A stretch of DNA of 64,000 nt from Isoptericola halotolerans (GCF_013149785.1 NZ_JABEZU010000001.1:1577055-1641054); one strand, 5' to 3'. Positions 48,945-62,120 are shown, numbered from the stretch's first letter. Made by a program: numbers and translations. The notes: generated from the sequence alone by a model not told the origin.

Positions 48945-49592
48945 CTAGCCGCGCACCCGGGCCCGGCGTCGGATGACGACCTCGGCGACGACGACGTTGA
49001 TCGCCCAGCCCAGTCCCATCCCGACCGGTCGGGTCCAGTCGGGGATCTCGTCGAGCGCCAGGAGCGGTCCCTGGGTGAGCACCTGGGTCCCGGCGCCCAT
49101 CGCGAGCGCGTAGGCGCGGGTCATCCAGGCGCCGTGCGCGACGTAGTCGTGCCGGGCGAGCGCCCGGACGGCCAGGGCGAGCTGGACGAGCATCGCGGCC
49201 CCGACGGCGTAGCGGATGACGACCAGCGCTCCGGCGTCGGCGGGCGGGAACTCGTACGCGGCCGTCATCCACAGGCCGCTCGCGGCCGACAGCGCCCCGG
49301 CCGGCACGAGCACCGCCCCGGCCCGACGGTGCCAGCCGACGTGCCGACGTCGGAGGTCACGGGAGAACTGGAGGGCGCCGAGGACCGCGTAGACCACGCT
49401 GGTCGCCACATGGATGACGATCGGCACGGGGTCGGTGACGAAGCGGGCGTTCTGCGGCGTGACGACCGACAGGTCGCCGAGCCGCATGGCACCACCGAGG
49501 ATCGGCACGGCGGCGAGGACGAGCAGTCCCGCGACGGCGAGCCGGTTCAGGGGGAGCGAGGGTGCTGTGGTCCGGGCTGCGGTGGTGGTCAT
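48945..49592 (-). CDS. DUF2306 membrane protein
   Basis: A 215-residue protein with six to seven helices (LAVAGLLVLAAVPILGGAM, VIHVATSVVYAVLGALQF, the RHVGWHRRAG loop, then GAWMTRAYALAMGAGTQVLTQ). The His residues in the second helix and the HGAWMTRAYA motif are typical of DUF2306, of unknown function. It ends one base before the kinase start, so all three may be co-transcribed and the protein may feed or tune the kinase. Confidence 0.85.
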   Translation of the reverse strand: MTTTAARTTAPSLPLNRLAVAGLLVLAAVPILGGAMRLGDLSVVTPQNARFVTDPVPIVIHVATSVVYAVLGALQFSRDLRRRHVGWHRRAGAVLVPAGALSAASGLWMTAAYEFPPADAGALVVIRYAVGAAMLVQLALAVRALARHDYVAHGAWMTRAYALAMGAGTQVLTQGPLLALDEIPDWTRPVGMGLGWAINVVVAEVVIRRRARVRG

Positions 49593-49681
49593 GGCTCCAC
49601 GGTCCGACGACGGCACGTGCTCGCGGATCGGCCGTCCGGCCGGACCGGCTCCACCGATGGGCCGGACCGTCCGGCGGGGGG

Positions 49682-50665
49682 TCAGGGGACCAGCAGCACC
49701 TTGCCGGTGGTCGCCCGGCCCTCCAGCGCGCGGTGCGCCTCGGCGGCGTCGGTGAGCGCGTAGGTGGTTCCCACCCGCACGTCGAGGTCGCCGGACGCCG
49801 CGAGCCCCAGGACCTCGCCGGCCCGCCACTCGAGCTCGCCGCGGGTGGCGGTGTAGTGGGCCAGGGTGGGACGGGTCAGGAACAGCGAGCCGCCGGCGTT
49901 GAGGCGCTGCGGGTCGAACGGTGGTACCTGACCGGACGCACCGCCGAACAGCACCAGCATCCCGCGCGCCCGCAGCGAGGCGAGCGAGGCGTCGAACGTC
50001 GCCGCTCCCACGCCGTCGTACACCACGTGGACCCCGGCTCCGTCGGTGAGGTCGCGCACGACGGCGGGCAGCTCGGTGGTCAGGTCGTCCATCGCGGCGT
50101 AGTCGATCGTGTGCAGGGCGCCGGCGTCCCGCGAGAGCGCCGCCTTCTCGGGGGTGGAGACGGTGGTGACGACGCGTCCACCGCGGTGCGTCGCGAGCTG
50201 GGTGGCGAGCAGGCCGACACCGCCCGCGCCGGCGTGCAGCAGGACGTCGTGACCGAAACCGACCTCGAAGGTCGAGGCCACGAGGTAGTGGGCCGTCATG
50301 CCCTGCAGGGGCAGGGCGGCCGCGGTGACCAGGTCGAGACCGGCCGGGACGCGCACGGCACCTACGGCCCGCACGACGGCGAGCTCGGCGTAGGAGCCCG
50401 GTGCGTCGTGCCAGGCGACCTGGTCGCCGACCGCGAAGCCCGTCACGCCGTCGCCGGTCGCCTCGACGGTCCCGGCACCCTCGGTGCCCACCACGTGCGG
50501 GAACTCCATGGGGTAGACCCCCGCCCGCCGGTAGGTGTCGATGAAGTTCACGCCGGCCGCTGCGACGCGGACCAGCAGCTCTCCCGGCCCGGGCTCCGGG
50601 TCGGGGCGTTCGGAGTGCTCCAGGACCTCGGGACCGCCCGCGGTGCGGGCCACGACTGCGCGCAT
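49682..50665 (-). CDS. zinc-free quinone oxidoreductase (MDR family)
   Basis: A 327-residue NADPH:quinone reductase-like protein: GVNFIDTYRRAGVYP, VVGTEGAGTVEATGDGV, and the Rossmann motif HAGAGGVGLLATQLA. No catalytic zinc ligands are present, as expected for the quinone oxidoreductase branch. The ATG at 50665 has TAGGCT six bases upstream. Divergent from the GNAT gene. Confidence 0.92.
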   Translation of the reverse strand: MRAVVARTAGGPEVLEHSERPDPEPGPGELLVRVAAAGVNFIDTYRRAGVYPMEFPHVVGTEGAGTVEATGDGVTGFAVGDQVAWHDAPGSYAELAVVRAVGAVRVPAGLDLVTAAALPLQGMTAHYLVASTFEVGFGHDVLLHAGAGGVGLLATQLATHRGGRVVTTVSTPEKAALSRDAGALHTIDYAAMDDLTTELPAVVRDLTDGAGVHVVYDGVGAATFDASLASLRARGMLVLFGGASGQVPPFDPQRLNAGGSLFLTRPTLAHYTATRGELEWRAGEVLGLAASGDLDVRVGTTYALTDAAEAHRALEGRATTGKVLLVP

Positions 50666-50671
50666 ACCCCG

Positions 50672-50677
50672 AGCCTA
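50672..50677 (-). promoter_or_regulatory. candidate -10 (TAGGCT) of the quinone oxidoreductase gene
   Basis: It ends six bases before the ATG at 50665 and lies 11 bases from the -10 of the divergent GNAT gene, so the two promoters overlap. Confidence 0.5.
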
Positions 50678-50688
50678 CGACCTGCCCG

Positions 50689-50694
50689 TAGTCT
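50689..50694 (+). promoter_or_regulatory. candidate -10 (TAGTCT) of the GNAT gene
   Basis: TAGTCT ends six bases before the GTG at 50701. This spacing supports that GTG rather than the one at 50695 as the start. Confidence 0.5.
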
Positions 50695-50700
50695 GTGGCC

Positions 50701-51213
50701 GTGACCGTGGAGATCCGCACCGCGACCGACGCCGACTGGCCGCTGATCTGGCCCCTCGTCGAGCGGGTCGTCCGTGCGGGGGAGACCTACGCCTACCCGC
50801 TCGACCTGACGTCCGAGCGGGCGCGCGAGCTGTGGCTGGAACGCCCGCCCGGTCGTACCGTCGTCGCCGTGGGCGTCGGCGGCGACGGCCGCGACGAGGT
50901 GCTGCTGGGTACCGCGAAGATGGGCCCGAACCGCCCGGGCCACGGTGACCATGTCGGTACGGCGTCCTTCATGGTCGACGAGGCCGCTCGAGGCAGGGGC
51001 GTCGGACGGGCGCTCGGGGAGCACGTGATCGCCTGGCACGCCGAGCAGGGATACCGCGGCATCCAGTTCAACGCCGTCGTCGAGTCGAACACGGCCGCGG
51101 TCAGGCTGTGGCGGTCGTTGGGCTTCGAGATCGTCGGCACCGTCCCGGAGGCGTTCCGCAGCCCCACCCACGGCTACGTGGGCCTGCACGTCATGTACCG
51201 CCACCTGGGGTGA
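50701..51213 (+). CDS. GNAT-family N-acetyltransferase
   Basis: A 170-residue acetyltransferase: acetyl-CoA motif [12 protein letters not shown] and the C-terminal [20 protein letters not shown]. Substrate unknown. It could be related to arginine synthesis by position only: argC starts 53 bases downstream, from its own promoter. It lacks the kinase-like domain of a standard argA. Confidence 0.88.
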   Translation: MTVEIRTATDADWPLIWPLVERVVRAGETYAYPLDLTSERARELWLERPPGRTVVAVGVGGDGRDEVLLGTAKMGPNRPGHGDHVGTASFMVDEAARGRGVGRALGEHVIAWHAEQGYRGIQFNAVVESNTAAVRLWRSLGFEIVGTVPEAFRSPTHGYVGLHVMYRHLG

Positions 51214-51244
51214 CCGCATCGCAGAATATGTTCGCTGATGGGCG

Positions 51245-51254
51245 CATACGTATG
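51245..51254. promoter_or_regulatory. candidate ArgR operator at the argC promoter
   Basis: CATACGTATG is a perfect 10-base palindrome touching the argC -10; further T/A-rich half-site-like stretches (AATATG at 51225, CCGTATGG at 51263) flank it. ArgR operators are imperfect AT-rich palindromes, often paired. An argR gene lies in the operon, so autoregulation is likely. Confidence 0.5.
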
Positions 51255-51260
51255 TACCAT
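51255..51260 (+). promoter_or_regulatory. candidate -10 (TACCAT) of a leaderless argC transcript
   Basis: TACCAT ends six bases before the ATG at 51267, with no ribosome binding site upstream. It would drive argCJBDFR and probably argGH. Confidence 0.5.
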
Positions 51261-51266
51261 GGCCGT

Positions 51267-52349
51267 ATGGTCAGCACATCGGACGCCCGGCTCCGCGTCG
51301 CCGTCGCCGGCGCCTCGGGGTACGCCGGCGGAGAGTTCCTGCGCCTCGCCGTGGCGCACCCCCACCTCGAGATCGGCACGCTCACCGCGCACTCCAACGC
51401 CGGCAGCCGACTCGGGGAGCTGCAGCCTCACCTGCGATCCCTGGCCGATCGCGTCCTCGAGCCCACGACCCCCGAGGCGCTCGCCGTGCACGACGTCGTC
51501 GTCCTCGGCCTCCCGCACGGCGCCTCCGGCGAGATCGCCGCGCAGCTGCCCGACGACGTCCTCGTCCTGGACCTCGGGGCCGACCACCGGCTCGCATCCA
51601 CGGCGGACTGGGAGGCGTTCTACGGCTCCGAGCACGCCGGTACCTGGCCGTACGGGCTGCCGGAGCTCATCGTCAGCGACAGCTCGGGCTCGACGACGCA
51701 GCGCACCCGCCTCGCCGGAGCACGTCGCCTCGCGATGCCCGGGTGCAACGTGACCGCCGTCACCCTCGGGCTGCAGCCCGGGATCGCCGCCGGGCTGCTC
51801 GACCCGACCGACCTGGTCGCGGTCCTGGCCAACGGGTACTCCGGCGCCGGCAAGGCGCTCAAGCCGCACCTGCTCGCCGCCGAGGGACTGGGCTCGGCCG
51901 TGCCGTACGCCGTCGGGGGCACCCACCGGCACATCCCGGAGATCATCCAGAACCTGCGCACCGCGGGGGCGGCCGACGTCTCGATCAGCTTCACGCCCAC
52001 GCTCGTCCCGATGGCCCGTGGCATCCTCGCGACCGCGACCGCACGTCTCGCCCCGGCGCACCGCGACGCCGACGCCGACGCCGTGCGCGCCGTGTGGGAG
52101 CGGGCCTACGCCGACGAGCCGTTCGTCGACCTGCTGCCCGCCGGGCAGTGGCCCTCGACGGCCTCGACGACGGGTGCGAACACGGCGCTCGTCCAGGTCG
52201 CGCTCGACGCGGCCGCCAGCCGGGTCGTCACCGTCACCGCGCTCGACAACCTCGCCAAGGGCACCGCCGGCCAGGCGGTCCAGGCCATGAACATCGCCCT
52301 CGACCTGCCGGAGTCGGCCGGTCTGCCCACCGAAGGAGTCGCACCGTGA
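51267..52349 (+). CDS. argC: N-acetyl-gamma-glutamyl-phosphate reductase
   Basis: A 360-residue enzyme: [13 protein letters not shown] cofactor loop near the N-terminus, catalytic Cys in [14 protein letters not shown] and a substrate His in [11 protein letters not shown]. It reduces acetylglutamyl phosphate. The longer open frame upstream is excluded by the leaderless promoter and by the GNAT gene. GTGA overlap with argJ. Confidence 0.96.
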   Translation: MVSTSDARLRVAVAGASGYAGGEFLRLAVAHPHLEIGTLTAHSNAGSRLGELQPHLRSLADRVLEPTTPEALAVHDVVVLGLPHGASGEIAAQLPDDVLVLDLGADHRLASTADWEAFYGSEHAGTWPYGLPELIVSDSSGSTTQRTRLAGARRLAMPGCNVTAVTLGLQPGIAAGLLDPTDLVAVLANGYSGAGKALKPHLLAAEGLGSAVPYAVGGTHRHIPEIIQNLRTAGAADVSISFTPTLVPMARGILATATARLAPAHRDADADAVRAVWERAYADEPFVDLLPAGQWPSTASTTGANTALVQVALDAAASRVVTVTALDNLAKGTAGQAVQAMNIALDLPESAGLPTEGVAP

Positions 52350-53527
52350 GCGTCACCGCCGCACAAGGGTTCCGGGCGGCCGGGGTCACCGCCGGCCTCA
52401 AGGCCTCCGGCACCCCCGATCTCGCCCTCGTCGTCAACGACGGCCCCGAGCACACCGCCGCCGCCGTCTTCACCAGCAACCGGGTGGTCGGGGCACCCGT
52501 GATGTGGTCGCGCCAAGCCGTCAAGGACGGCGTCGCGCGCGCCGTCGTGCTCAACTCCGGCGGTGCCAACGTCTGCACCGGACCCGGCGGCTTCCAGGAC
52601 GCGCACGCCACCGCCGAGACCGTCGCCGACGCGCTCGGGATCGGCGCCATCGACGTCCTGGTCGCGTCGACGGGCCTCATCGGCGTCCGGCTGGCCGCCG
52701 ACAAGCTCCTCGCGGGCATCCCGGTCGCCGTCGGCTCCCTCGCCACCGACCCCGACGCCGGGCAGGCCGCGGCCACCGCGATCATGACCACCGACACCGT
52801 GCCGAAGACGGCGGTGCGCACCGTCGACACCCCGGCCGGGACGTACACCGTCGGCGGCATGGCCAAGGGGGCGGGCATGCTCGCCCCGGCCCTGGCGACC
52901 ATGCTGTGCGTCGTCACCACCGACGCGGTCGTGGCGACCCCGGACGCGGACGCCGCCCTGCGGGCCGCGACCCGTGCCACCTTCGACCGGGTCGACTCCG
53001 ACGGCGCCATGTCGACGTCGGACACCGTGGTGCTCATGGCGTCCGGTGCCTCCGGCGTCGCCGCGGACCTCGGGTCACTGACCGAGGCCGTCACCGCGGT
53101 CTGCGCGGACCTGGCGCGCCAGCTCGTGGCCGACGCGGAGGGTGCCTCGCACGACATCGCCATCACGGTCACGCACGCGACCACCGAGGACGCGGCGCTC
53201 GCCGTCGCGCGCGCCGTGAGCCGCTCCAACCTCGTAAAGGCCGCGGTCTTCGGCAACGACCCGAACTGGGGGCGCATCCTGTCGCAGGTCGGCACCGTGC
53301 CCGAGGACGTCGCCCCGTTCGACCCGGCGGCCCTGGACGTCAGCATCAACGGCGTCATGGTCTGCCGCGCCGGCGGAGCGCACGAGCCGCCGGAGAACGT
53401 CGACATGGCGGCCGACCGGGACGTGACGATCACCGTCGACCTGCACGCCGGTGACGCCGAGGTCACGTTGTGGACCAACGACCTGACCCACGCCTACGTC
53501 CACGAGAACAGCGCGTACTCCTCATGA
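52346..53527 (+). CDS. argJ: glutamate N-acetyltransferase/ornithine acetyltransferase
   Basis: A 393-residue ArgJ. The autocleavage site with the catalytic Thr is in [25 protein letters not shown] and [15 protein letters not shown] are also typical. It recycles the acetyl group from N-acetylornithine to glutamate; bifunctionality (use of acetyl-CoA too) is common in operons that lack argA, but cannot be read from the sequence. Confidence 0.96.
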   Translation: MSVTAAQGFRAAGVTAGLKASGTPDLALVVNDGPEHTAAAVFTSNRVVGAPVMWSRQAVKDGVARAVVLNSGGANVCTGPGGFQDAHATAETVADALGIGAIDVLVASTGLIGVRLAADKLLAGIPVAVGSLATDPDAGQAAATAIMTTDTVPKTAVRTVDTPAGTYTVGGMAKGAGMLAPALATMLCVVTTDAVVATPDADAALRAATRATFDRVDSDGAMSTSDTVVLMASGASGVAADLGSLTEAVTAVCADLARQLVADAEGASHDIAITVTHATTEDAALAVARAVSRSNLVKAAVFGNDPNWGRILSQVGTVPEDVAPFDPAALDVSINGVMVCRAGGAHEPPENVDMAADRDVTITVDLHAGDAEVTLWTNDLTHAYVHENSAYSS

Positions 53528-54447
53528 GCACCTTCGACACCCGCACCGACCTGCGCCCCGACCAGAAGGCCGAGGTGCTCATCGAGGCGCTGCCCTGGCT
53601 CCAGGAGTTCGCCGGAGCGCTCGTCGTCGTCAAGTACGGCGGCAACGCCATGGTCGACGACGCCCTCAAGGCGGCGTTCGCCCAGGACATGGTCTTCCTG
53701 CGCCAGGTGGGCCTGCGTCCCGTCGTCGTCCACGGCGGCGGCCCGCAGATCTCCACGATGCTCGAGCGCGTGGGCATCGCCTCGGAGTTCCGCGGCGGGC
53801 TGCGGGTCACCACGCCCGAGGCGATGGACGTCGTGCGCATGGTCCTCACCGGCCAGGTCCAGCGCGACCTGGTGGGGCTGCTGAACGCCCACGCGCCGCG
53901 AGCCGTCGGGCTCTCCGGCGAGGACGCCGGGCTGTTCGGCGCCGTGCGCCGGCACGCCACGGTCGACGGCGAACCGGTGGACGTGGGCCTCGTCGGCGAC
54001 GTCGTGCAGGTCAACCCGTCGGCCGTCCAGGACCTGCTCGACGCGGGCCGCATCCCGGTGGTCTCGACCGTCGCGCCCGACCTCGACGAACCCTCGCAGG
54101 TGCTCAACGTCAACGCCGACACCGCGGCGTCGGCGCTCGCGGTCGCGCTCGGCGCGAAGAAGCTCATCGTGCTCACCGACGTCGAGGGCCTCTACACGAG
54201 CTGGCCGGACCGCGACTCGTTGGTCGAGGAGATCACCGCGGGTGACCTGGCGACCCTGCTGCCGAGCCTGACCTCGGGCATGGTCCCGAAGATGGAGGCC
54301 TGCCTGCGGGCGGTCCAGGGCGGTGTCCCGCGCGCCTCCGTGATCGACGGGCGCCAGCCGCACTCGGTGCTGCTCGAGGTGTTCACCTCGCGGGGCAACG
54401 GCACGATGGTCGTCCCGGACCCTCGGCCTGGGAAGGTTGACGCATGA
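53524..54447 (+). CDS. argB: acetylglutamate kinase
   Basis: A 307-residue amino acid kinase ([40 protein letters not shown]). It makes acetylglutamyl phosphate and is often inhibited by arginine; the N-terminal helix needed for the hexameric, arginine-sensitive form ([15 protein letters not shown]) is present, so feedback control is likely. ATGA overlap on both sides. Confidence 0.97.
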   Translation: MSTFDTRTDLRPDQKAEVLIEALPWLQEFAGALVVVKYGGNAMVDDALKAAFAQDMVFLRQVGLRPVVVHGGGPQISTMLERVGIASEFRGGLRVTTPEAMDVVRMVLTGQVQRDLVGLLNAHAPRAVGLSGEDAGLFGAVRRHATVDGEPVDVGLVGDVVQVNPSAVQDLLDAGRIPVVSTVAPDLDEPSQVLNVNADTAASALAVALGAKKLIVLTDVEGLYTSWPDRDSLVEEITAGDLATLLPSLTSGMVPKMEACLRAVQGGVPRASVIDGRQPHSVLLEVFTSRGNGTMVVPDPRPGKVDA

Positions 54448-55706
54448 CCGAGATCACCAGCACCGGCCGGGACCTGAGCACCCAGGGCTGGACCGAGGCG
54501 TACTCCCGCTCCGTGATGGACACCTTCGGACCGCCGCAGCGCATCCTCGTGCGCGGCGAGGGCCCGTACGTCTGGGACGCCGAGGGCACGCGGTACCTCG
54601 ACCTGCTCGCCGGGATCGCCGTCAACGCGCTCGGGCACGCCCACCCGACGCTGACCGCGGCGGTGAGCGCCCAGCTCGGGACGCTCGGACACGTGTCGAA
54701 CTTCTTCGGCACGCCGACGCAGATCACGCTGGCCGAGCGGCTCCTGCAGCTCGCCGAGGCGCCGGCCGGTTCGCGGGTCTTCTTCACGAGCTCCGGCACG
54801 GAGGCCAACGAGGCCGCCTTCAAGATGACACGGCGCACCGGGCGCACGCGGGTGCTGGCCCTCGAAGGAGGCTTCCACGGACGCAGCCTCGGGGCGTTGG
54901 CGCTGACCCACAAGCCCGCGTACCGCGAACCCTTCGAACCGCTGCCCGGTGGCGTCGAGCACCTGCCCTTCGGCGACACCGAGGCGCTCGAGGCCGCCTT
55001 CGCGCCCGACGCCGTCGCCGAGCACGGCGAGGTGGCCGCGCTCGTCGTCGAGCCGATCCAGGGCGAGGCCGGGGTGCGCGAGCTCCCGGCCGGGTACCTC
55101 GCGCTCGCGCGCCGGCTCACGCAGGACGCCGGGTCCCTGCTCGTGCTCGACGAGGTGCAGACCGGCATGGGCCGCACCGGTTCGTGGTTCGCCTTCCAGC
55201 AGCCGGAGATCGGCGGCGGCATCGTGCCCGACGTCGTCACTCTCGCCAAGGGCCTGGGCGGAGGATTCCCGGTCGGTGCCGTCCTGGCGTTCGGGGAGCG
55301 GGCCGCGACGCTGCTGGGCCGCGGCCAGCACGGCACCACGTTCGGCGGCAACCCGGTGGCCGCGGCCGCCGCGCTGGCCACCATCGGCGTGATCGAGCGT
55401 GACCGGTTGCTGGCCCACACCCGGACCGTCGGGAAGGTCCTGCGCCGCGCCGTCGTGGCGGCGGGCAACCCGCTGGTGAAGGACGTCCGAGGACGCGGCC
55501 TGCTCCTCGCCGTCGAGCTCACCCGTCCGGTGGCGGCGCAGGTCGCGGCCGCCGCGCTGGACGCCGGGTTCATCGTCAACGCCGTCGCCCCGGACGCCGT
55601 CCGGCTGGCGCCGCCCCTGGTGCTGACCATCGACCAGGCGCTCGACGCCGCGCGATTCTTCGCCGGCGTGAGCGTCGAGACCACTGCGCCCGAGAAGGAC
55701 GACTGA
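54444..55706 (+). CDS. argD: acetylornithine aminotransferase
   Basis: A 420-residue class III PLP transaminase. [16 protein letters not shown] binds the cofactor phosphate, [12 protein letters not shown] holds the Asp, and [17 protein letters not shown] holds the Schiff-base Lys. It overlaps argB and argF. Confidence 0.96.
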   Translation: MTEITSTGRDLSTQGWTEAYSRSVMDTFGPPQRILVRGEGPYVWDAEGTRYLDLLAGIAVNALGHAHPTLTAAVSAQLGTLGHVSNFFGTPTQITLAERLLQLAEAPAGSRVFFTSSGTEANEAAFKMTRRTGRTRVLALEGGFHGRSLGALALTHKPAYREPFEPLPGGVEHLPFGDTEALEAAFAPDAVAEHGEVAALVVEPIQGEAGVRELPAGYLALARRLTQDAGSLLVLDEVQTGMGRTGSWFAFQQPEIGGGIVPDVVTLAKGLGGGFPVGAVLAFGERAATLLGRGQHGTTFGGNPVAAAAALATIGVIERDRLLAHTRTVGKVLRRAVVAAGNPLVKDVRGRGLLLAVELTRPVAAQVAAAALDAGFIVNAVAPDAVRLAPPLVLTIDQALDAARFFAGVSVETTAPEKDD

Positions 55707-56638
55707 TGCCCCGCCACTTCCTGCGAGACGACGACCTGACGCCCGCCGAGCAGCACGAGGTGCTCGAGCTCGCCCTCGCGTTCCGTGAGGACCGCACCGT
55801 GCGCACGCCGCTGTCCGGACCGCAGGGCGTCGCGCTGCTGTTCGACAAGCCGACGCTGCGCACGCAGCTGTCCTTCGCCACCGGCGTCGCGGAGATGGGG
55901 GGATTCCCGACGGTGGTCGACGGCCGGCTCGCCCAGATCGGCGTGCGCGAGTCCGTCGCCGACGTCACCCGCGTGCTCGACCGCCAGGTGTCCGCGATCG
56001 TGTGGCGGACGTTCGGCCAGGACCGCCTCGAGGAGATGGCATCGGTCTCCCGGGTCCCGGTGATCAACGCGCTCACGGACGACTACCACCCGTGCCAGCT
56101 GCTCGCGGACCTCGTGACGATCGCCCAGCACCGGGGCGGTCTGAACGACCTGCCGGGTCAGCGGCTGGTCTACGTCGGCGACGCGGCCAACAACATGGCG
56201 GCGTCCTACCTGCTGGCCGGCGCGACCGCCGGGCTGCACGTGGTCGTCTGCGGCCCCCAGGGGTACCTGCCGACCGACGACGTCGTCGCCCGGGCCGGGA
56301 GGATCGCGGCCACGACGGGCGGCTCGGTCGCCGTCACCACCGACCCGCGTGCCGCCGTCGTCGGCGCCGACGTCGTCGTGACCGACACCTGGGTCTCCAT
56401 GGGCGACGAGGAGTCGGCCGCGCAGCGGGTCACCGACCTGCTGCCGTACCAGGTCACGCCCGACCTCATGGCGGAGGCGAAGGACGACGCGATCTTCCTG
56501 CACTGCCTGCCCGCCTACCGGGGCAAGGAGGTCGCCGCCGAGGTCATCGACGGCCCGCGGTCCGTCGTCTGGGACGAGGCCGAGAACCGCCTGCACGCCC
56601 AGAAGGCGATCCTGACGTTCCTCCTGGAGCAGCGATGA
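55706..56638 (+). CDS. argF: ornithine carbamoyltransferase
   Basis: A 310-residue transcarbamylase. The carbamoyl-phosphate loop is [10 protein letters not shown] where many OTCs have [27 protein letters not shown] and [12 protein letters not shown] are the ornithine-site motifs, and together support OTC over aspartate or acetylornithine forms. TGATG overlap with argD. Confidence 0.94.
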   Translation: MPRHFLRDDDLTPAEQHEVLELALAFREDRTVRTPLSGPQGVALLFDKPTLRTQLSFATGVAEMGGFPTVVDGRLAQIGVRESVADVTRVLDRQVSAIVWRTFGQDRLEEMASVSRVPVINALTDDYHPCQLLADLVTIAQHRGGLNDLPGQRLVYVGDAANNMAASYLLAGATAGLHVVVCGPQGYLPTDDVVARAGRIAATTGGSVAVTTDPRAAVVGADVVVTDTWVSMGDEESAAQRVTDLLPYQVTPDLMAEAKDDAIFLHCLPAYRGKEVAAEVIDGPRSVVWDEAENRLHAQKAILTFLLEQR

Positions 56639-57168
56639 CCGCCTCCGGACCCGGGCCGCTGACCACCAAGGCGGCGCGGCACGCCCGCATCGTGGAGATC
56701 GTGCGCCGCACCGCGATCCACTCGCAGGCCGAGCTCGCCCGTGAGCTGGCTGACGAAGGCCTCTCCGTCACCCAGGGCACGCTCTCGCGCGACCTCATCG
56801 AGCTGAGGGCCGAGAAGGTGCGCAGCGACTCCGGCGCCCTGGTGTACGCGGTGCCCGGCGAGGGTGGGGACCGGAGCGTGCGGGCCGCCGGCGTCGGCGG
56901 GCACGACGACGGGTACCTCGCCGCCCGCCTGGCGCGGCTCTGCGCAGACCTGCTGGTCTCGGCCGAGGCCTCGGGCAACCAGGTGGTGCTGCGCACCCCA
57001 CCGGGGGCCGCGAACTACCTGGCCTCCGCCATCGACCACTCCGTCTTCCCCGGGGTCCTCGGCTGCATCGCCGGGGACGACACGATCCTCGTGATCGCCC
57101 GGGACCCCGCGGGCGGCGACGAGCTCGCCGCCCGGTTCCTCGAGCTCACCGCGTCACCGGACGCCTGA
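56635..57168 (+). CDS. argR: arginine repressor
   Basis: A 177-residue ArgR: winged helix ([40 protein letters not shown]) and the C-terminal hexamer/arginine-binding domain ([31 protein letters not shown]). With arginine it binds palindromic operators such as the one proposed at argC. ATGA overlap with argF. Confidence 0.96.
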   Translation: MTASGPGPLTTKAARHARIVEIVRRTAIHSQAELARELADEGLSVTQGTLSRDLIELRAEKVRSDSGALVYAVPGEGGDRSVRAAGVGGHDDGYLAARLARLCADLLVSAEASGNQVVLRTPPGAANYLASAIDHSVFPGVLGCIAGDDTILVIARDPAGGDELAARFLELTASPDA

Positions 57169-57212
57169 GCCTGCCAGACTCGACACCCACCGCACAGCAA
57201 GGAAGAACACTC

Positions 57213-59915
<2,703 letters not shown>

Positions 59916-59918
59916 CCG

Positions 59919-60530
59919 ATGAGCGTCGGTCCTGACGTGCTCGCCGCCGTCGTGCGGAGAGTGCGTGCGGCACCGCCGCGCCTGCCTGGGCCGGGGGTGC
60001 CGCCGCCGTGGCGGCGCACCCGGCTCGTGTGCGTGGACGGGCCCGCCGGGTCCGGCAAGACGACGCTCGCGACACAGCTCGCGGTCGAGCTGGACTGCCA
60101 GGTCGTGCACATGGACGACCTGTACGAAGGGTGGCAGGACGGGCCCGGCGGCGGTGCGGCCCGGCTGGGCGAGTGGGTGCTCGCTCCGCTCGCGAGCGGC
60201 CGACCGGGGGAGTACCGGCGGTACGACTGGATGACGGCAGCCCGGGCCGAGCGACACCTGGTGCCGCCGGCCCCCAGCCTGGTCGTCGAGGGTTGCGGCG
60301 CGGCCGCCCGGCAGGTGGACGCCTGGACCGCACTGCGGATCTGGGTGGAGGCCGCGGACGCCGAGAGGCTGCGACGCGGCCTGGCGCGGGACGGTGAGGC
60401 CGCGCGACCGCACTGGTTGCGGTGGATGGAGGACGAGGCGGCCCACTACGCTGCCGAGCAGACGCGCGAGCGCGCCGACGTCCGTCTGGACGGCTTCGGT
60501 CGGATCCGCGCGTCCCAGGAGGTCCGATGA
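59919..60530 (+). CDS. P-loop kinase, uridine kinase-like
   Basis: A 203-residue protein with a Walker A GPAGSGKTTLATQLA near residue 40 and HMDDLYEGW, a motif shared with uridine and related kinases. The substrate is not clear. In several actinobacteria a similar gene follows argH. It is coupled to the glycosylase gene (ATGA). Confidence 0.8.
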   Translation: MSVGPDVLAAVVRRVRAAPPRLPGPGVPPPWRRTRLVCVDGPAGSGKTTLATQLAVELDCQVVHMDDLYEGWQDGPGGGAARLGEWVLAPLASGRPGEYRRYDWMTAARAERHLVPPAPSLVVEGCGAAARQVDAWTALRIWVEAADAERLRRGLARDGEAARPHWLRWMEDEAAHYAAEQTRERADVRLDGFGRIRASQEVR

Positions 60531-61204
60531 GCGTCACGTCAGGGCAGGCGGGCGATGTCGCCGCCGACGCGTGGCGCGTCCCGGGCGCTTCCTGGTATGC
60601 GAGGTCGGTGCACGACGTCGCCCGTGACCTGCTCGGCGCCTACGTCGTCCGGCGGCACGGTGACGGGGACGTCGTGCTGCGCCTGACCGAGGTCGAGGCC
60701 TACGGGGGACCCGACGATCCGGCGTCGCACGCCTTCCGAGGTCCGTCGACCCGCAACCGGTCGATGTTCGGCCCGCCGGGCCGGCTCTACGTCTATCGAC
60801 ACCTGGGCCTGCACCACTGCGTGAACCTGGTGTGCGGATCCGTGGGTGACGCCGGTGCTGTCCTGCTGCGAGCGGGCGAGGTCGTCGAGGGCGCGCCGTT
60901 GGCGCGGTCTCGACGGGAGTCGGTCGGAGCGTGCGACTCGGACCGTCAGATCGCCCGCGGGCCGGCTCGTCTCGCGGTCGCGCTGGCGCTGGACCTGGAC
61001 GACGACTCCGAGGACGCGACCGAGCCTGCCGGGGTGCTTTCCGTGCGTCTCCCGGTCGACCCGCTGCCCCGGACCGTCGCGACCGGTCCACGGGTGGGGG
61101 TCGGCGGGGACGGCGCGGACCCCGAGCGCTTCGGCTGGCGCTCGTGGTTGGTCGACGAGCCGACCGTGTCGGCCTACCGCCCGGTCGTCCGACGCTCGCG
61201 CTGA
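60527..61204 (+). CDS. 3-methyladenine DNA glycosylase (AAG/MPG type)
   Basis: A 225-residue alkyladenine glycosylase: LTEVEAYGGPDDPASHAFRG with the catalytic Glu, RNRSMFGPPGRLYVYRHLGL and the HHCVNLVC element. It removes alkylated and deaminated purines. The last 31 bases overlap the 3' end of the MHYT gene on the other strand. Confidence 0.93.
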   Translation: MSVTSGQAGDVAADAWRVPGASWYARSVHDVARDLLGAYVVRRHGDGDVVLRLTEVEAYGGPDDPASHAFRGPSTRNRSMFGPPGRLYVYRHLGLHHCVNLVCGSVGDAGAVLLRAGEVVEGAPLARSRRESVGACDSDRQIARGPARLAVALALDLDDDSEDATEPAGVLSVRLPVDPLPRTVATGPRVGVGGDGADPERFGWRSWLVDEPTVSAYRPVVRRSR

Positions 61205-62094
61205 CGCAGCCGGTCGGACTCGGGGGCGCCGGTCGTGGTCGGCGCGCCGCCAGGTCGTGCACCGACGGCCTCGAGCTCGCGCTCCTCACGGCCGTGCAGC
61301 GCCTGGCGCCACTGCGCGAACTCCCGGTCGGCCCGGATCTCGTGCGGGGCACGCGCGATCATCGCCACCACGACCAGGGCGAGGACCGAGACCGTGAGCA
61401 CGACCACGAGCGGCCCGACGAGCTCCTGGGTCGTCAGGCCGTCGACGGGTGCAGTCGTGTGACCCGCGTGATCGGCCACGTCCATGGCGGCCATGCCGGT
61501 GTAGTGCATCCCGGAGACGGCGAGCGCCATCACGGCGGCCGCCAGGATGCCGCCCAGCGCGGACCGGACGGTGTACGTGAGCCACAGCCCTGCCGTCGCT
61601 GCGACCACACCGATCAGGACGGACAGGGCGACCAGGCCCCCGTCGTAGCGGATCGCGACCTCCGTGTGCATGGCGTGCATGCCGAGGTAGTGCATGCTCG
61701 CCACGCCGAGACCGGTGACGGTGCCACCGGTCAGGACGGCCGCAGGTCGTCCCGAACCTCGGTCGACGATGAAGAGGCCACCAGCGACGACGAGCACGGC
61801 GAGCCCCACGCTGGCGATCGTCAGGGGAAGGTCGTACCGGATCTCCATGCTCGAGACGGTGAACCCCAGCATGGCGACGAAGTGCATCACCCAGATGCCG
61901 ATGCCTCCGATCGCCAGGGCACCCATCCAGAGCCAGAGGCGTCGGGCACGCCCGTCGTAGAGCCGGCTTCGCGCCGTGGCCGAGAGTCCGATGGCGCATC
62001 CGACGAAGGAGAGCCCGAAGGAGAGCACGGGGGTCAGGAGGCCGTAGGTGAAGTGGGATATCAAGGGTTCCTCGACGATGTAGGGCGCTAACAT
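61174..62094 (-). CDS. MHYT-domain membrane sensor
   Basis: A 306-residue protein with seven predicted helices and the three MHYT-type repeats MHFVAM, MHYLGM and MHYTGM, whose Met/His/Tyr are proposed to bind copper or a gas ligand. No GGDEF, EAL or kinase domain is attached; the cytoplasmic tail (residues about 250-306) is polar and without a known domain. The ligand is unknown. An iron-box-like sequence lies upstream. Confidence 0.9.
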   Translation of the reverse strand: MLAPYIVEEPLISHFTYGLLTPVLSFGLSFVGCAIGLSATARSRLYDGRARRLWLWMGALAIGGIGIWVMHFVAMLGFTVSSMEIRYDLPLTIASVGLAVLVVAGGLFIVDRGSGRPAAVLTGGTVTGLGVASMHYLGMHAMHTEVAIRYDGGLVALSVLIGVVAATAGLWLTYTVRSALGGILAAAVMALAVSGMHYTGMAAMDVADHAGHTTAPVDGLTTQELVGPLVVVLTVSVLALVVVAMIARAPHEIRADREFAQWRQALHGREERELEAVGARPGGAPTTTGAPESDRLRQRERRTTGR

Positions 62095-62101
62095 TCCCAG
62101 G

Positions 62102-62120
62102 CAAGGTAAGCCTCACTTCA
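62102..62120. promoter_or_regulatory. candidate DtxR/IdeR iron box
   Basis: CAAGGTAAGCCTCACTTCA matches the 19-base DtxR/IdeR consensus at 12 of 19 positions by my count. It lies seven bases upstream of the MHYT ATG and 89 bases before tyrS. Position fits control of the MHYT gene. Confidence 0.4.
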
